Numbered from the stretch's first letter, positions 53,119-62,875 are shown. The stretch: 64,000 nucleotides of DNA from JANQEU01 sp965601455 (GCA_965601455.1 OZ271831.1:3968001-4032000); one strand, 5' to 3'. The notes: a model not told the origin generated them from the letters alone. A program made the numbers and translations.

Positions 53119-53823
53119 TTAAAATTGGAGATAGTAATCCTTCAGTAGGGATTTAAAGCGAGGTGTGTATTCACCAGAACTCTCCCTAATAATTACACGA
53201 TCATTCTCCAGTTTTTGAGGAATTCTTCCAATGCAGGCTACTATTCTAAAAACGGTTTGACCTTCCTTGTTGAATATCTCAATTTTCCTCAGCAAATGAA
53301 GATTGTACTTTGGTAACTGATCAAATAGTTTGAGCATCTCTTTTTGAGGATATAGAACCCACGCCGACCCTGAGTCTTCCAACAGACTATCAATTGATTC
53401 CAGTAACTGTTTTGTAGTTAAACTTACCTGGTGTCTGGCCTTTGTTGTTTCCGCATTGTTTGCGGGCAAATAATTATCGTAAAAAGGTGGGTTGCTAACA
53501 ATGACATCAAACGGAAACTGGCAGGTGAACTTCTGTATTTCAACATTCTTCACCTGGAGTACTTTAAACCAGGGGCTGAAACGAAAGTTTTCCGCACATT
53601 GGATAGCTGCTTGCTCATTCGCTTCTACCGCAACAAATTCAGCATTTGATTTTTGTGCCAGCATAAGTGATAGCAATCCGGTGCCTGCACCAATGTCGAG
53701 TATTCTTTGTGATTGCCCTAAGTCAACCAGAGAGCCAAATAGACAACCTTCGGTGGTTACCTTCATGGCACATTGGTCCTGATTAATCTTAAATTGTTTA
53801 AATTGAAAATATGAATTTGGCAC
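53119..53823 (-). CDS. tRNA1(Val) N6-adenine methyltransferase-like protein
   Basis: 234 residues of SAM-dependent methyltransferase. FKINQDQCAMKVTTEGCLFG is the YfiC/TrmN6 N-terminal signature, LDIGAGTGLLSLMLAQ is motif I, and VSNPPFYDN is the NPPF catalytic motif for N6 methylation. It probably methylates A37 of a valine tRNA. It overlaps rnhA by one base. Confidence 0.9.
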   Translation of the reverse strand: MPNSYFQFKQFKINQDQCAMKVTTEGCLFGSLVDLGQSQRILDIGAGTGLLSLMLAQKSNAEFVAVEANEQAAIQCAENFRFSPWFKVLQVKNVEIQKFTCQFPFDVIVSNPPFYDNYLPANNAETTKARHQVSLTTKQLLESIDSLLEDSGSAWVLYPQKEMLKLFDQLPKYNLHLLRKIEIFNKEGQTVFRIVACIGRIPQKLENDRVIIRESSGEYTPRFKSLLKDYYLQF

Positions 53824-54284
53824 TAACCGGGTTGATAGGTTGATTCAAAAACCTCATCCTTTAACAGGTTATCTCCCGCAGCGGCTTGCACGGCTAGCTC
53901 ATCACAACGCTCATTTTCCGGGTGGCCCGCATGCCCCTTGATCCATTTGAATTTTACCCGGTGTCTGTAGTAACTCTTTAGAAATCGCTCCCACAAGTCA
54001 GCATTCTTTTTCCCTTTAAATCCTTTTGCCACCCAGTTACCTAACCATCCTTTTTCAACGGCATCCACTACATATTTCGAATCCGAGACAACAAGTACTT
54101 CCCATCCATCTTTCTTTATGGTTTCAAGTCCGGCAATAACTGCCATCAATTCCATTCTATTATTCGTTGTGAGTCTGTACCCGGCAGATATTTCTTTTCG
54201 TCGCCCCTGATGGTCCAATATGGTACCAAACCCCCCGGGACCAGGATTCCCTTTTGCTGCTCCGTCGGTGTATATGGTAATCAT
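53823..54284 (-). CDS. rnhA: Ribonuclease HI
   Basis: 153 residues. It cuts RNA in RNA-DNA hybrids. The catalytic acids are D7 (YTDGAAKGNPG), E45 (NNRMEL), D68 (VVSDSKYV) and D128 (NERCDEL), with H118 in the flexible loop GHAGH. It overlaps the MarC-family gene by four bases and the methyltransferase gene by one. Confidence 0.95.
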   Translation of the reverse strand: MITIYTDGAAKGNPGPGGFGTILDHQGRRKEISAGYRLTTNNRMELMAVIAGLETIKKDGWEVLVVSDSKYVVDAVEKGWLGNWVAKGFKGKKNADLWERFLKSYYRHRVKFKWIKGHAGHPENERCDELAVQAAAGDNLLKDEVFESTYQPG

Positions 54285-54853
54285 GAAAGAGTGAAGTTAC
54301 TCTTAAATATTTTGATCGCTATCGATAACAGAATGATGCCAAAGACCTTGCGAATAACGTTAAACCCCCCAGGGCCGAGCTTGCGTTCCAGCCACGATGA
54401 GCTTTTTAGTACCAGATAGACAAAAATCAGATTCACCAACACTCCCACCAAAATATTCCAGGTATTGTATTCAACTTTTAGAGAAATTAGGGTGGTTAGT
54501 GTTCCAGCTCCTGCAATCATGGGGAAAGCAAGGGGTACAATGGAGGATGAATCTTTATCTCCAGGGTCATCACGAAATATTTTTAATCCAAGAACCATCT
54601 CCATTCCAAGAAGGAACATAATGAGTGCACCCGCCACAGCAAATGAGGCAATGTCAATCCCAAATAATCGAAGAATACTCTCCCCTCCGAATAAAAAAAC
54701 GATCATTATGACCGCTGAAATAATTGTTGCTTTCTCGGACTGAACATGTCCGTACTTTTTTCGTAAGTCAATAATGATCGGGATGCTCCCTAGAATATCT
54801 ATAACGGAAAACAGAATAAGAGAAACCGAAATAATCTCCTTGAAGCTTAACAT
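54281..54853 (-). CDS. MarC-family integral membrane protein
   Basis: 190 residues with about six membrane helices. IDILGSIPIIIDLRKKYG and VPLAFPMIAGAGTLTTLISL are MarC/UPF0056 signatures. The family was once linked to multidrug resistance but its transport role is unproven. It is the first gene of a compact minus-strand trio with rnhA and a tRNA methyltransferase gene. Confidence 0.92.
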   Translation of the reverse strand: MLSFKEIISVSLILFSVIDILGSIPIIIDLRKKYGHVQSEKATIISAVIMIVFLFGGESILRLFGIDIASFAVAGALIMFLLGMEMVLGLKIFRDDPGDKDSSSIVPLAFPMIAGAGTLTTLISLKVEYNTWNILVGVLVNLIFVYLVLKSSSWLERKLGPGGFNVIRKVFGIILLSIAIKIFKSNFTLS

Positions 54854-54942
54854 TTTCTTGATTAAAAATTCAACACAAAGCTACGGGCATATCCATCCGA
54901 TTTGAAAATAAAATGATTCAATTTGCAGCATATTTCAGAGGC

Positions 54943-56253
54943 ATGAAAAAAGGACTATTTCTCCTATTTATAAGTATTTCCCAACTAACCTTCGCTCAAT
55001 CCGGATGGAACTGGCCAGAGGATGAAGAAAATCAGAGCCTGGCGAAGGAAAGGCAGGCATTTTCCAAGGTTTCCATTCAATTGGAAAACTATGATGATGC
55101 GTGGAATTCGCTAATTTGGCTATATACCAATACACCTGATCTACACAGGTCCATCTACATGGATGGGTCGAATGTATTGGAGGCGCTCCTCAAAACCGAC
55201 ATTACCGAAGAAAGGCAGTCTGCTTTGGAAGATTCTCTTTTATGGATGTACGATCAACGCATCAAATATTTTGAGGACGAGGGGACCATTATGAATCGAA
55301 AAGCCTATACGGCATTCAAACAGTTTTATAAGAGACCTGAAAAATATTCTCTACTAACAGAACTCTATGAAAAAGCTTTTGAATTGAACGGTTCCAACAT
55401 TTCCACTTTTAATCTCACACCATACATGACTCTGGCTAAATACTATCATCAACGAGACCCTGAAGCAATGCCGGCTGAAAAAGTGCTGGACATACATGCC
55501 GTTATATCGGAAGCCATCGATGGAATGAGAGCAGATGGAAAAGTATCGCCAGATAAGCTGAAAAAAGAACAGGATAAGGTAGATGCTTTATTTAGCTCGA
55601 TTGATGGTATCCTTTCGTGTGACTTCATTGCTAACAGTTTAGTCCCAAAGTTGGACGCCAACCCCAATGATTTAAATACCGCTAAGAAAATTTTTAACTA
55701 CAGCCTTCAAGCGAAGTGTAGTGATGAGCCCTTCTTCACCCGGGCGGGAGATATCGTATTCGAAAATCAACCAAATTTCAAACTCTCTTCAGCTCTCGGC
55801 TCCAAATACTTAGCGGCCGGCGAAACCGATCGTGCCATCGGATACTTCCAAAAATGTCTTGAACTGTCTAACACAGATGAGGAAAGATATGACGCATATA
55901 TATCCATGTCATCCAGCTACTCTAAGCAGGGCAAAAAATCCTCGTCACGAGAAATGGCCTACAAAGCGTTAGAGATAAAACCTGGAGACTCACGTGCCTA
56001 CAACATTCTTGGTAATCTGTATTTCACGTCCTTTGATGATTGCAAGGAGGGTAAGAGTAAGGTTATGGATCGCGCCGTTTTCATTGCTGCATACGAGATG
56101 TATGCAAAAGCGGGAAACACGGAACAAATGGAAGCTACTCAGGCACAGTTTCCATCAAGCGAAGAGATCTTTAACGAAGATTATGAAGTCGGGGAGGAAG
56201 TACCCGTAGGTTGCTGGATCAGCAAAAGTGTTAAGTTGAGAAGAAGAGATTAG
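54943..56253 (+). CDS. Secreted tetratricopeptide-repeat protein
   Basis: About 436 residues from the ATG at 54943, which begins a normal signal peptide (KKGLFLLFISISQLTFAQ); an ATG ten codons upstream fits less well. Helical repeats are seen, most clearly near residues 285-365 (AGETDRAIGYFQKCLELSN, then KQGKKSSSREMAYKALEIKPGDSRAYNILGNLY), typical of TPRs. It probably acts as a periplasmic scaffold. It overlaps the convergent aminotransferase gene by four bases. Confidence 0.82.
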   Translation: MKKGLFLLFISISQLTFAQSGWNWPEDEENQSLAKERQAFSKVSIQLENYDDAWNSLIWLYTNTPDLHRSIYMDGSNVLEALLKTDITEERQSALEDSLLWMYDQRIKYFEDEGTIMNRKAYTAFKQFYKRPEKYSLLTELYEKAFELNGSNISTFNLTPYMTLAKYYHQRDPEAMPAEKVLDIHAVISEAIDGMRADGKVSPDKLKKEQDKVDALFSSIDGILSCDFIANSLVPKLDANPNDLNTAKKIFNYSLQAKCSDEPFFTRAGDIVFENQPNFKLSSALGSKYLAAGETDRAIGYFQKCLELSNTDEERYDAYISMSSSYSKQGKKSSSREMAYKALEIKPGDSRAYNILGNLYFTSFDDCKEGKSKVMDRAVFIAAYEMYAKAGNTEQMEATQAQFPSSEEIFNEDYEVGEEVPVGCWISKSVKLRRRD

Positions 56254-57299
56254 TATTCAATCCCAGACAGGACCTGTTTGAGGTATTTGATTTCCTTCCT
56301 CTTAATTGCCGGAAAATTGGCAACGCGAACCGTATTCATTTTCCATTTACCATAGCCTTTACCTAGTATCACTCCTTTCCGTTTAGCTTCATTCAATATG
56401 TGATCCGGTTGATCTGCTGCAAGGCCAAGTACAGTAGGTGATCTTAGTTCAGGATCTTCAATCAACCAATGTACAAATGTGCTATTTGCAATGATATCCT
56501 CCCATGTCGAGGCTCTTCTACGCAGTTCAGCATCAATCTCATCGACCGGTTTTAACTTCTTTTGCGTTCGATACAATGACCATATCGCCGGGATATTCGG
56601 AGTATAATGTGTTTGATTTTTGCGGGAGTTAGCGATAATTGAAGTCAGGCTATTGTAATGGTTGCTTTCATTTATGGTATTGACTTTTTCTATCGCCCGT
56701 GGTGAAACCACAAGGACTCCCAATCCAGGAGGTAAACCGAAACACTTTTGGACTGAAGCAAACCAGTAATCTCCAGCGGAGAAATCAATGTTCAAACCGC
56801 CCATCGCGCTTGTCACATCCACTGCAATTAATAAATCCGGAATCTTTTGATGGATGGATTTGATTAAACTATTTGAAAGAAAAGTCCCATTACTTGTTTC
56901 ATTCAATGTAAGACATAACCATTCCGCTTTTTCATCGATTTTTTCTATTGGTAGTTTCTGCTGAATGTCGAAGGAAACGGCACTGCACTTCAAATTTAGC
57001 TTTAGAAGGTAGTTGTACCATTTCTCTCCGAAGGCACCGTTGTAAATGCTTTGTACTCGTCCACTAACCGCAGACTGTCCAAAAATTTCCCAACATTCGG
57101 TTGCCGAAGAAGTAAAAATTATTTCGTAATCCTCAGGAATAGAAAGATTCCTCCTCAGAACCTTTTTCGTTTTCCTAACCATTTCCATGAACTCTTCGCT
57201 GCGGTGATTCATGGAAAGAATACCTGCCTGAAACCCTTTTTCAAGAATTTTTGGAACGGAATCGTAAATCCGCGACGGACCTGGGTAAAAGTTTATCAC
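56250..57299 (-). CDS. Class V aminotransferase (phosphoserine aminotransferase-like)
   Basis: 349 residues. The PLP lysine is in SVQKCFGLPPGLG and the N-terminus MINFYPGPSRIY resembles SerC and related small-molecule transaminases. It may make phosphoserine, which would pair with the 2-hydroxyacid dehydrogenase at 14668, or act on glyoxylate. It overlaps aroQ by four bases and is therefore its operon partner. Confidence 0.85.
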   Translation of the reverse strand: MINFYPGPSRIYDSVPKILEKGFQAGILSMNHRSEEFMEMVRKTKKVLRRNLSIPEDYEIIFTSSATECWEIFGQSAVSGRVQSIYNGAFGEKWYNYLLKLNLKCSAVSFDIQQKLPIEKIDEKAEWLCLTLNETSNGTFLSNSLIKSIHQKIPDLLIAVDVTSAMGGLNIDFSAGDYWFASVQKCFGLPPGLGVLVVSPRAIEKVNTINESNHYNSLTSIIANSRKNQTHYTPNIPAIWSLYRTQKKLKPVDEIDAELRRRASTWEDIIANSTFVHWLIEDPELRSPTVLGLAADQPDHILNEAKRKGVILGKGYGKWKMNTVRVANFPAIKRKEIKYLKQVLSGIEY

Positions 57300-57721
57300 C
57301 TCAAATTGTTTAAGAGGTATTCAATTGCCAACCGATAACCTTCAAGACCTAATCCGGAAATAACTCCTTTGGCCACTGGGCTTATGTAACTGTGAGATCT
57401 GAAAGTCTCACGAGAAAAAATATTTGAAATATGTACTTCAACAGAAGGAGCGGTCACTGCCGCCAGAGCATCCGCAATTGCAACAGAAGTATGAGAGTAG
57501 CCTCCTGGGTTGATAATCATACCGTCTACTGAAAACCCAATTTCATGGATATGATCTATTAAACTACCTTCTGAATTTGATTGAAAATATATTAAACGAT
57601 GTCCTCCAAAATCATTCTCCAGTTTCTTAAAATATGACTCAAAATCCTGATCGCCATAGATGTCCGTTTCTCTTTTCCCCAAAAGATTCAAATTCGGTCC
57701 GTTAATTATTGCGATTTCCAT
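57296..57721 (-). CDS. aroQ: 3-dehydroquinate dehydratase, type II
   Basis: 141 residues, the normal type II length. It forms 3-dehydroshikimate in aromatic amino-acid synthesis. GPNLNLLGKRETDIYG carries the catalytic tyrosine/arginine loop, NPGGYSHTSVAIADAL has the catalytic histidine, and VEVHISNIFSRETFRSHSY follows. It is divergent from xerD and overlaps the aminotransferase gene by four bases. Confidence 0.95.
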   Translation of the reverse strand: MEIAIINGPNLNLLGKRETDIYGDQDFESYFKKLENDFGGHRLIYFQSNSEGSLIDHIHEIGFSVDGMIINPGGYSHTSVAIADALAAVTAPSVEVHISNIFSRETFRSHSYISPVAKGVISGLGLEGYRLAIEYLLNNLR

Positions 57722-57737
57722 GACGTGTTTAGTTTTG
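57708..57737 (+). promoter_or_regulatory. Candidate xerD promoter
   Basis: ATTG at 57708-57711, an 18-base spacer, and TAGTTTTG at 57730-57737, a perfect -7 box. The xerD start codon follows ten bases later. It lies inside the divergent aroQ 5' end. Confidence 0.5.
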
Positions 57738-57747
57738 CATTAATTCA

Positions 57748-58647
57748 GTGAGCTGGGACATCTATATAAGACAATTCAAGGGTTATTTAAAACTCGAACG
57801 TTCGCTAGCCAACAACTCCATTGAGGCATACATTAGAGATATCACTAAATTAAAAGAGTTTTTTGAGATTAATGAGAAAGAAGTTTCTCCATTGAAGGCT
57901 TCGCAACAGGATCTCGTCGATTATCTCGAATTCTTAAATGAACTAGGTATGTCACCGTATTCACAGGCACGAATGGTGTCCGGATTGAAAGCCTTCTTCA
58001 AATTCTTGTTGTACGAAGAATTGATTACCCAAGATCCTTCCGAATTGATAGAGGCTCCAAAACTGGGACGAAAGCTACCTGACACGCTCAGTGTAGATGA
58101 AATTGACGAGGTTATGGCCCAAATCGACCATTCCAAGCCAGAGGGAGCAAGAAACCGTGCTATGCTAGAAACTCTTTACTCCTCAGGACTACGAGTTTCT
58201 GAATTGATAGATCTACGAATAAGCAACGTATATTCCGATATTGGTTTCCTCAGGGTTATAGGAAAAGGTGATAAGGAACGATTAGTACCCATTGGTAAAT
58301 CTGCTTTGAAATATGTTGAAATCTACCGAAAAGAAGTTCGGGTTCATCAGAAAATTAAAGAGGGTTGCGAGGATTTTCTATTCCTCAACCGGAGGGGTGC
58401 ACCACTATCAAGAGTAATGGTTTTCATGATTATAAAGGACCTGACCGCCAAAGCCGGAATAAAAAAGAATATTAGTCCACACACGTTCCGTCATTCATTC
58501 GCAACTCACCTCATTGAAGGGGGTGCAGATTTGCGTGCTGTTCAGGAAATGCTAGGACACGAATCAATTACCACTACTGAAATTTACACTCATCTCGACC
58601 GTGAGTATCTACGAAAAGTCATGGCTCAATTTCATCCAAGAAGTTAA
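57748..58647 (+). CDS. xerD: Site-specific tyrosine recombinase XerD
   Basis: 299 residues, the usual Xer length. The SAM-like N-terminal domain spans about 1-95. The catalytic residues are R149, K173, H245, R248, H271 and Y280, all in place (HTFRHSFATHL, LGHESITTTEIYTH). It resolves chromosome dimers at dif together with a partner Xer and FtsK, whose gene is only 1 kb away. The start is GTG at 57748. It overlaps pyrD by one base (TAATG). Confidence 0.94.
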   Translation: MSWDIYIRQFKGYLKLERSLANNSIEAYIRDITKLKEFFEINEKEVSPLKASQQDLVDYLEFLNELGMSPYSQARMVSGLKAFFKFLLYEELITQDPSELIEAPKLGRKLPDTLSVDEIDEVMAQIDHSKPEGARNRAMLETLYSSGLRVSELIDLRISNVYSDIGFLRVIGKGDKERLVPIGKSALKYVEIYRKEVRVHQKIKEGCEDFLFLNRRGAPLSRVMVFMIIKDLTAKAGIKKNISPHTFRHSFATHLIEGGADLRAVQEMLGHESITTTEIYTHLDREYLRKVMAQFHPRS

Positions 58648-59684
58648 TGTACTCATTAATCAAATCCATTCTTTTTACCCTTCCTGCGGAAAAAGCTCAT
58701 TATACCACAACCTCTATTCTAAAGTGGATATGTAAGATTCCAGGCGTTTCTTCGATTATTAGAAGTCAATATCAGGTAAATGATAAACGACTTGAACGTA
58801 ATTTCCTTGGCTTGAATTTCCCCAATCCAGTTGGACTGGCAGCGGGATTTGATAAAAATGCAGAATGGCTGCATGAATTTCAAAACTTTGGATTTGGGTT
58901 TATCGAGATTGGAACAATCACTCCGGTTGCTCAACCAGGAAACCCAAAACCGCGGTTATTTCGTCTACCCGGAGACTCCGCTCTCATCAATCGAATGGGC
59001 TTTAATAACGCTGGCCTGGACGAAGCGATTAAGAAGTTAAAGGAACGTCCAAAAGGTCTAATCGTCGGAGGGAACATCGGGAAAAACAAAGTAACTCCCA
59101 ATGAAGAAGCTATTTCGGATTACATAAAGGGATTTAATGCCCTGTATGACTACGTTGATTATTTCACAGTGAATGTGAGTTCACCGAATACACCAAACCT
59201 TCGAGAACTTCAAGATCGAGAACCACTAACTGATCTGCTAAGTAATCTGCAAAAGGAAAATCAAGGGAAAAATGTAGCAAAACCTATTCTACTAAAAATT
59301 GCACCTGATCTTGGGAATAGTCAACTGGATGAAATCGTCGAGATTGTTAATGAAACGAAAATCGATGGAATCATCGCCACGAACACAACGATATCAAGGG
59401 AAAATTTGCGATCACCTAAGAAGGCCGTGGAGTCAATCGGAGCAGGTGGCTTGAGTGGGAAGCCTTTGAGGGACAGATCAACGGAAGTTATTCGCTACCT
59501 TAGAGAAAAAGACAATCAACTATTCATCGTCGGAGTAGGCGGGATTATGGATGAAGTCAGCGCATTGGAGAAGCTTAAAGCCGGCGCCAACTTGATCCAG
59601 CTTTACACAGGATTCATTTACGGGGGGCCAGCAATCGTAAAAAGAATCAATCGTGCAATTATGAATTATATTGATGAAGGTTAA
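58647..59684 (+). CDS. pyrD: Dihydroorotate dehydrogenase (quinone), class 2
   Basis: 345 residues. It oxidises dihydroorotate with quinone as acceptor at the membrane. The N-terminal amphipathic helix region (about 1-40) is typical of class 2. FMN-barrel motifs are GFDKNAEWL, NRMGFNNAG and the catalytic-serine loop NVSSPNTPNLRELQ. It is coupled to xerD by a one-base overlap and is not grouped with the other pyr genes. Confidence 0.94.
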   Translation: MYSLIKSILFTLPAEKAHYTTTSILKWICKIPGVSSIIRSQYQVNDKRLERNFLGLNFPNPVGLAAGFDKNAEWLHEFQNFGFGFIEIGTITPVAQPGNPKPRLFRLPGDSALINRMGFNNAGLDEAIKKLKERPKGLIVGGNIGKNKVTPNEEAISDYIKGFNALYDYVDYFTVNVSSPNTPNLRELQDREPLTDLLSNLQKENQGKNVAKPILLKIAPDLGNSQLDEIVEIVNETKIDGIIATNTTISRENLRSPKKAVESIGAGGLSGKPLRDRSTEVIRYLREKDNQLFIVGVGGIMDEVSALEKLKAGANLIQLYTGFIYGGPAIVKRINRAIMNYIDEG

Positions 59685-59701
59685 TTTCTCGTTTACTTTT
59701 G
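59670..59701 (+). promoter_or_regulatory. Candidate ftsK promoter
   Basis: ATTG at 59670-59673, a 20-base spacer, and TACTTTTG at 59694-59701. The spacing fits the Bacteroidota consensus and the start codon follows 15 bases later. It lies partly in the end of pyrD. Confidence 0.5.
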
Positions 59702-59716
59702 TGCATTAACTACAAA

Positions 59717-62197
59717 ATGGCTCGAAACACCTATAAACCCGGAACATCTACCAAAGAACATTCAACGCCTTCGATCTCTTTCTTTTCTGATAGCAAGTTT
59801 CGACTCGCGATTGGGCTTACCCTGTTTCTGGTCTCATTTTTTCTTTTTGTTTCCTTTATTTCCTACCTGGATACGGGGAAATCCGACCAGAGTGTAGTTG
59901 ATGCGTTCATGAATACCAGCATCAAAGAATCCGGGCTGGAAGTAAAAAACTGGTTTGGCTTACTTGGAGCAATTACTGGTCAGTACTTTATTTTCAACTG
60001 GTTCGGAATTGCCGCCCTTTTGATACCTCCTTTCCTATTCAATCTGGGTTACAAAGCCATGTATCAACGAACACTATTTCCAATAGCAAAATCAATTGCT
60101 TTCACCACTTTCTACCTGATCTGGGCCAGCCTGGTACTTGGATATTTTGTTCTGAATTCTGATGAGGTTACGGAATGGGCATTTCTCAGTGGAGGTATAG
60201 GATATGAACTCGCCATTTTATTCGATAGCCTTATGGGTTGGGGTACTGTGTTACTCATTGTATTCCTCTTTCTGGTATTCAATATGTATTTTTTCAATGT
60301 TACAAGGGTGCCGGCCTTGGATGCTCTCGTCGACAAAATCGCAAGTTACTTTCCAAAGGACAAGGACGAAATGGACCTTTCAATGGTAATTGAAAAAGTA
60401 AAAGAGGAAGTTGAAAGAGAGGAGCTTGGCTATCGAGAAAAGGAAGAAGAAGTGGATGAGAGCGACGACCTTGAATGGGAATTGACCGAAAAGACTCCCC
60501 CACCAGCTAAACCTGAAACTGGAATCGAGCTTGAACTAGAAATCGATGAAGAACCTATTGTTCCTCCAAAACCTGTCAATAAACCAAAGCCGAAAGTTAG
60601 TTCCGAAGACATAGAAAAGGCAAAATTGGAAGAGGAACTTGATATGGAGGTTGAAAAGGCCGAGTTTCAGGAAGTAGAATCCGAGAAAGCTGAAAACTAC
60701 GACCCTACACTTGACTTACCAAGGTATAAATACCCTCATGCCGATCTACTCATCAAATATCCTCCTAAAGATGTAAAAGTTAGTAAAGAGGAGCTTCAAA
60801 CTAACAAGGACAAGATTGTAGAAACACTCATCAACTTCAAAATCGGGATATCCAGTATAAAAGCTACGATAGGCCCCACTGTCACTTTATATGAGATTGT
60901 CCCGGAAGCTGGTGTGAAAATATCCAAGATCAAGAACCTTGAAGATGACATCGCATTAAGTCTTGCTGCATTGGGTATAAGAATAATTGCGCCAATCCCG
61001 GGTAGAGGGACAATTGGAATCGAGGTGCCGAATAAAAATCGTGAGTTGGTTGACGCGAGAGGTGTGATTACCATCGAAAAATTCATGAAGTCGGACAAGG
61101 AGCTACCAGTCGTGCTGGGGAAAACAATTTCCAATGAAGTCTTCGTAACTGACCTTACTAAAATGCCCCATTTGCTAATGGCGGGAGCAACGGGACAGGG
61201 TAAATCGGTTGGATTAAATATAATCCTGACTTCGCTTATTTATAAAAAGCATCCATCACAGGTAAAATTTGTCCTGGTAGATCCGAAGAAGGTGGAACTC
61301 ACCCTCTTTAATAAGATTGAACGTCATTTCCTGGCAAAACTCCCGGATAGCGAAGAGGCGATAATAACGGATACTTCGAAGGTCATCAATACACTGAACT
61401 CTTTATGTATCGAAATGGACAATCGATACGACTTATTGAAAGATGCGGGTTGCAGAAATCTTAAAGAGTACAATAAGAAATTCATTAACCGTAGACTAAA
61501 TCCCAAAAAAGGTCACCGGTATTTGCCCTACATCGTTCTGGTAATTGATGAGTTAGCTGACCTGATGATGACTGCAGGAAAGGAAATTGAAACGCCCATT
61601 GCCAGGTTGGCTCAGTTGGCTCGTGCCATTGGGATTCACCTAATTGTAGCTACGCAACGACCGTCTGTCAATGTAATTACAGGTATTATCAAGGCAAATT
61701 TCCCTGCCAGATTGTCTTTCCGTGTAACCTCGAAAGTTGACTCAAGAACTATTCTTGATACCGGAGGTGCAGAACAACTCATCGGAATGGGAGATATGCT
61801 ACTTTCTATGGGTTCGGAAATAATTCGACTACAGTGTGCTTTTGTAGATACTCCGGAAGTTGAGAATATATGTGATTTTGTTGGCGAACAAAATGGATAC
61901 CCCTCTGCTTACGAATTACCTGAGTATGTGGGTGAAGAAAGTGGTATAGGAGAGGTGGACCTTTCGGAAAGAGATACCTTGTTTGAAGATGCCGCCAGAC
62001 TTATTGTCACCCATCAACAAGGAAGCACCTCACTGATTCAACGAAAGATGAAGCTCGGTTATAATCGAGCAGGAAGAATTATTGATCAATTAGAGGCTGC
62101 AGGAATTGTCGGCCCTTTTGAGGGAAGCAAAGCTCGAGAAGTCTTGATACAAGACGAATACAGTTTGGAACAATTATTGTCAGAAATAGACAACTAA
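59717..62197 (+). CDS. ftsK: DNA translocase FtsK
   Basis: About 826 residues from the ATG at 59717 (a TTG at 59699 would add six). Four membrane helices lie in the first 190 residues. A charged, acidic and Pro/Lys-rich linker spans about 210-335. The RecA-like motor has Walker A GATGQGKSV near residue 491 and Walker B VLVIDELADL near 610. A C-terminal gamma winged helix (SLIQRKMKLGYNRAGRIIDQLE) reads chromosome polarity signals. It pumps DNA at the septum and activates Xer recombination. Confidence 0.95.
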   Translation: MARNTYKPGTSTKEHSTPSISFFSDSKFRLAIGLTLFLVSFFLFVSFISYLDTGKSDQSVVDAFMNTSIKESGLEVKNWFGLLGAITGQYFIFNWFGIAALLIPPFLFNLGYKAMYQRTLFPIAKSIAFTTFYLIWASLVLGYFVLNSDEVTEWAFLSGGIGYELAILFDSLMGWGTVLLIVFLFLVFNMYFFNVTRVPALDALVDKIASYFPKDKDEMDLSMVIEKVKEEVEREELGYREKEEEVDESDDLEWELTEKTPPPAKPETGIELELEIDEEPIVPPKPVNKPKPKVSSEDIEKAKLEEELDMEVEKAEFQEVESEKAENYDPTLDLPRYKYPHADLLIKYPPKDVKVSKEELQTNKDKIVETLINFKIGISSIKATIGPTVTLYEIVPEAGVKISKIKNLEDDIALSLAALGIRIIAPIPGRGTIGIEVPNKNRELVDARGVITIEKFMKSDKELPVVLGKTISNEVFVTDLTKMPHLLMAGATGQGKSVGLNIILTSLIYKKHPSQVKFVLVDPKKVELTLFNKIERHFLAKLPDSEEAIITDTSKVINTLNSLCIEMDNRYDLLKDAGCRNLKEYNKKFINRRLNPKKGHRYLPYIVLVIDELADLMMTAGKEIETPIARLAQLARAIGIHLIVATQRPSVNVITGIIKANFPARLSFRVTSKVDSRTILDTGGAEQLIGMGDMLLSMGSEIIRLQCAFVDTPEVENICDFVGEQNGYPSAYELPEYVGEESGIGEVDLSERDTLFEDAARLIVTHQQGSTSLIQRKMKLGYNRAGRIIDQLEAAGIVGPFEGSKAREVLIQDEYSLEQLLSEIDN

Positions 62198-62207
62198 ATA
62201 TTTATTC

Positions 62208-62834
62208 ATGAAGAATTTACTACTGGGAGTTGTATTACTCCTTGGAACCCAATCTTTTGCTCAGTACGACCCAGAAGCTAAAACCGTGCTAGATGCCATG
62301 AGTGCCCGTTATAAAAAATTGGATGCCTTTACTGCTACCTTCAGCCAGGCACTCGTAAACGAGACAGCAGGAATTGAAGAACAACTAACAGGAGAGGTGA
62401 CTGTGAAGGGCAGCATGTACAAGCTAGATATTGCTGGGCAATTGGTTTACAATGATGGACAAGATGTCTGGAGCTATAACGAAGAAATCGCAGAAGTTAC
62501 TGTTTCCGAATACATACCTGACGATCAGGAAATTTCATTGAATAACGTTTGGGACCTTTATAAAGATGGTTACAAATACATCCTCCTATCACAGGACAAG
62601 AATGGAGTTAGGACCATTGACCTGGATCCCGTAGACCGAACAAAATCTTTCTTTAAAGTTCGAATGATGATTGACAATGAAAACAAGTTACAGTCCTTCA
62701 TGGTGTTCGAAACAAACGGTAACCGTTTCACATACAATATCCTAAGCCTTACGGAAGAGAAGAATATCACCGATTCTTTTTTCAAATTCGATCCAACCAA
62801 ATACCCGGGTGTAGAGGTTATCGACTTTCGATAA
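62208..62834 (+). CDS. lolA: Outer-membrane lipoprotein carrier LolA-like protein
   Basis: 208 residues with a signal peptide (about 1-19, ending SFAQ). The core of alternating strands (GEVTVKGSMYKLDIAGQLVYNDGQDVWSYNEE) matches LolA, which carries lipoproteins from the inner to the outer membrane through the periplasm. It lies ten bases after ftsK, the order seen in many Bacteroidota and Proteobacteria, so it shares the ftsK transcript. Confidence 0.9.
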   Translation: MKNLLLGVVLLLGTQSFAQYDPEAKTVLDAMSARYKKLDAFTATFSQALVNETAGIEEQLTGEVTVKGSMYKLDIAGQLVYNDGQDVWSYNEEIAEVTVSEYIPDDQEISLNNVWDLYKDGYKYILLSQDKNGVRTIDLDPVDRTKSFFKVRMMIDNENKLQSFMVFETNGNRFTYNILSLTEEKNITDSFFKFDPTKYPGVEVIDFR

Positions 62835-62859
62835 AATAACCATCGTTTCGAGGGAGTGT

Positions 62860-62874
62860 GGTAACTTAGTTACC
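62860..62874. promoter_or_regulatory. Palindrome abutting the pyrF start
   Basis: GGTAAC, a TTA spacer and GTTACC form a perfect inverted repeat that ends one base before the pyrF ATG. It could be an operator or could form a hairpin masking the start. Confidence 0.4.
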
Positions 62875-62875
62875 C

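Noticed and set aside
60360..60700. Low-complexity acidic and Lys/Glu-rich stretch
   Set aside because: It is the usual flexible linker of FtsK.
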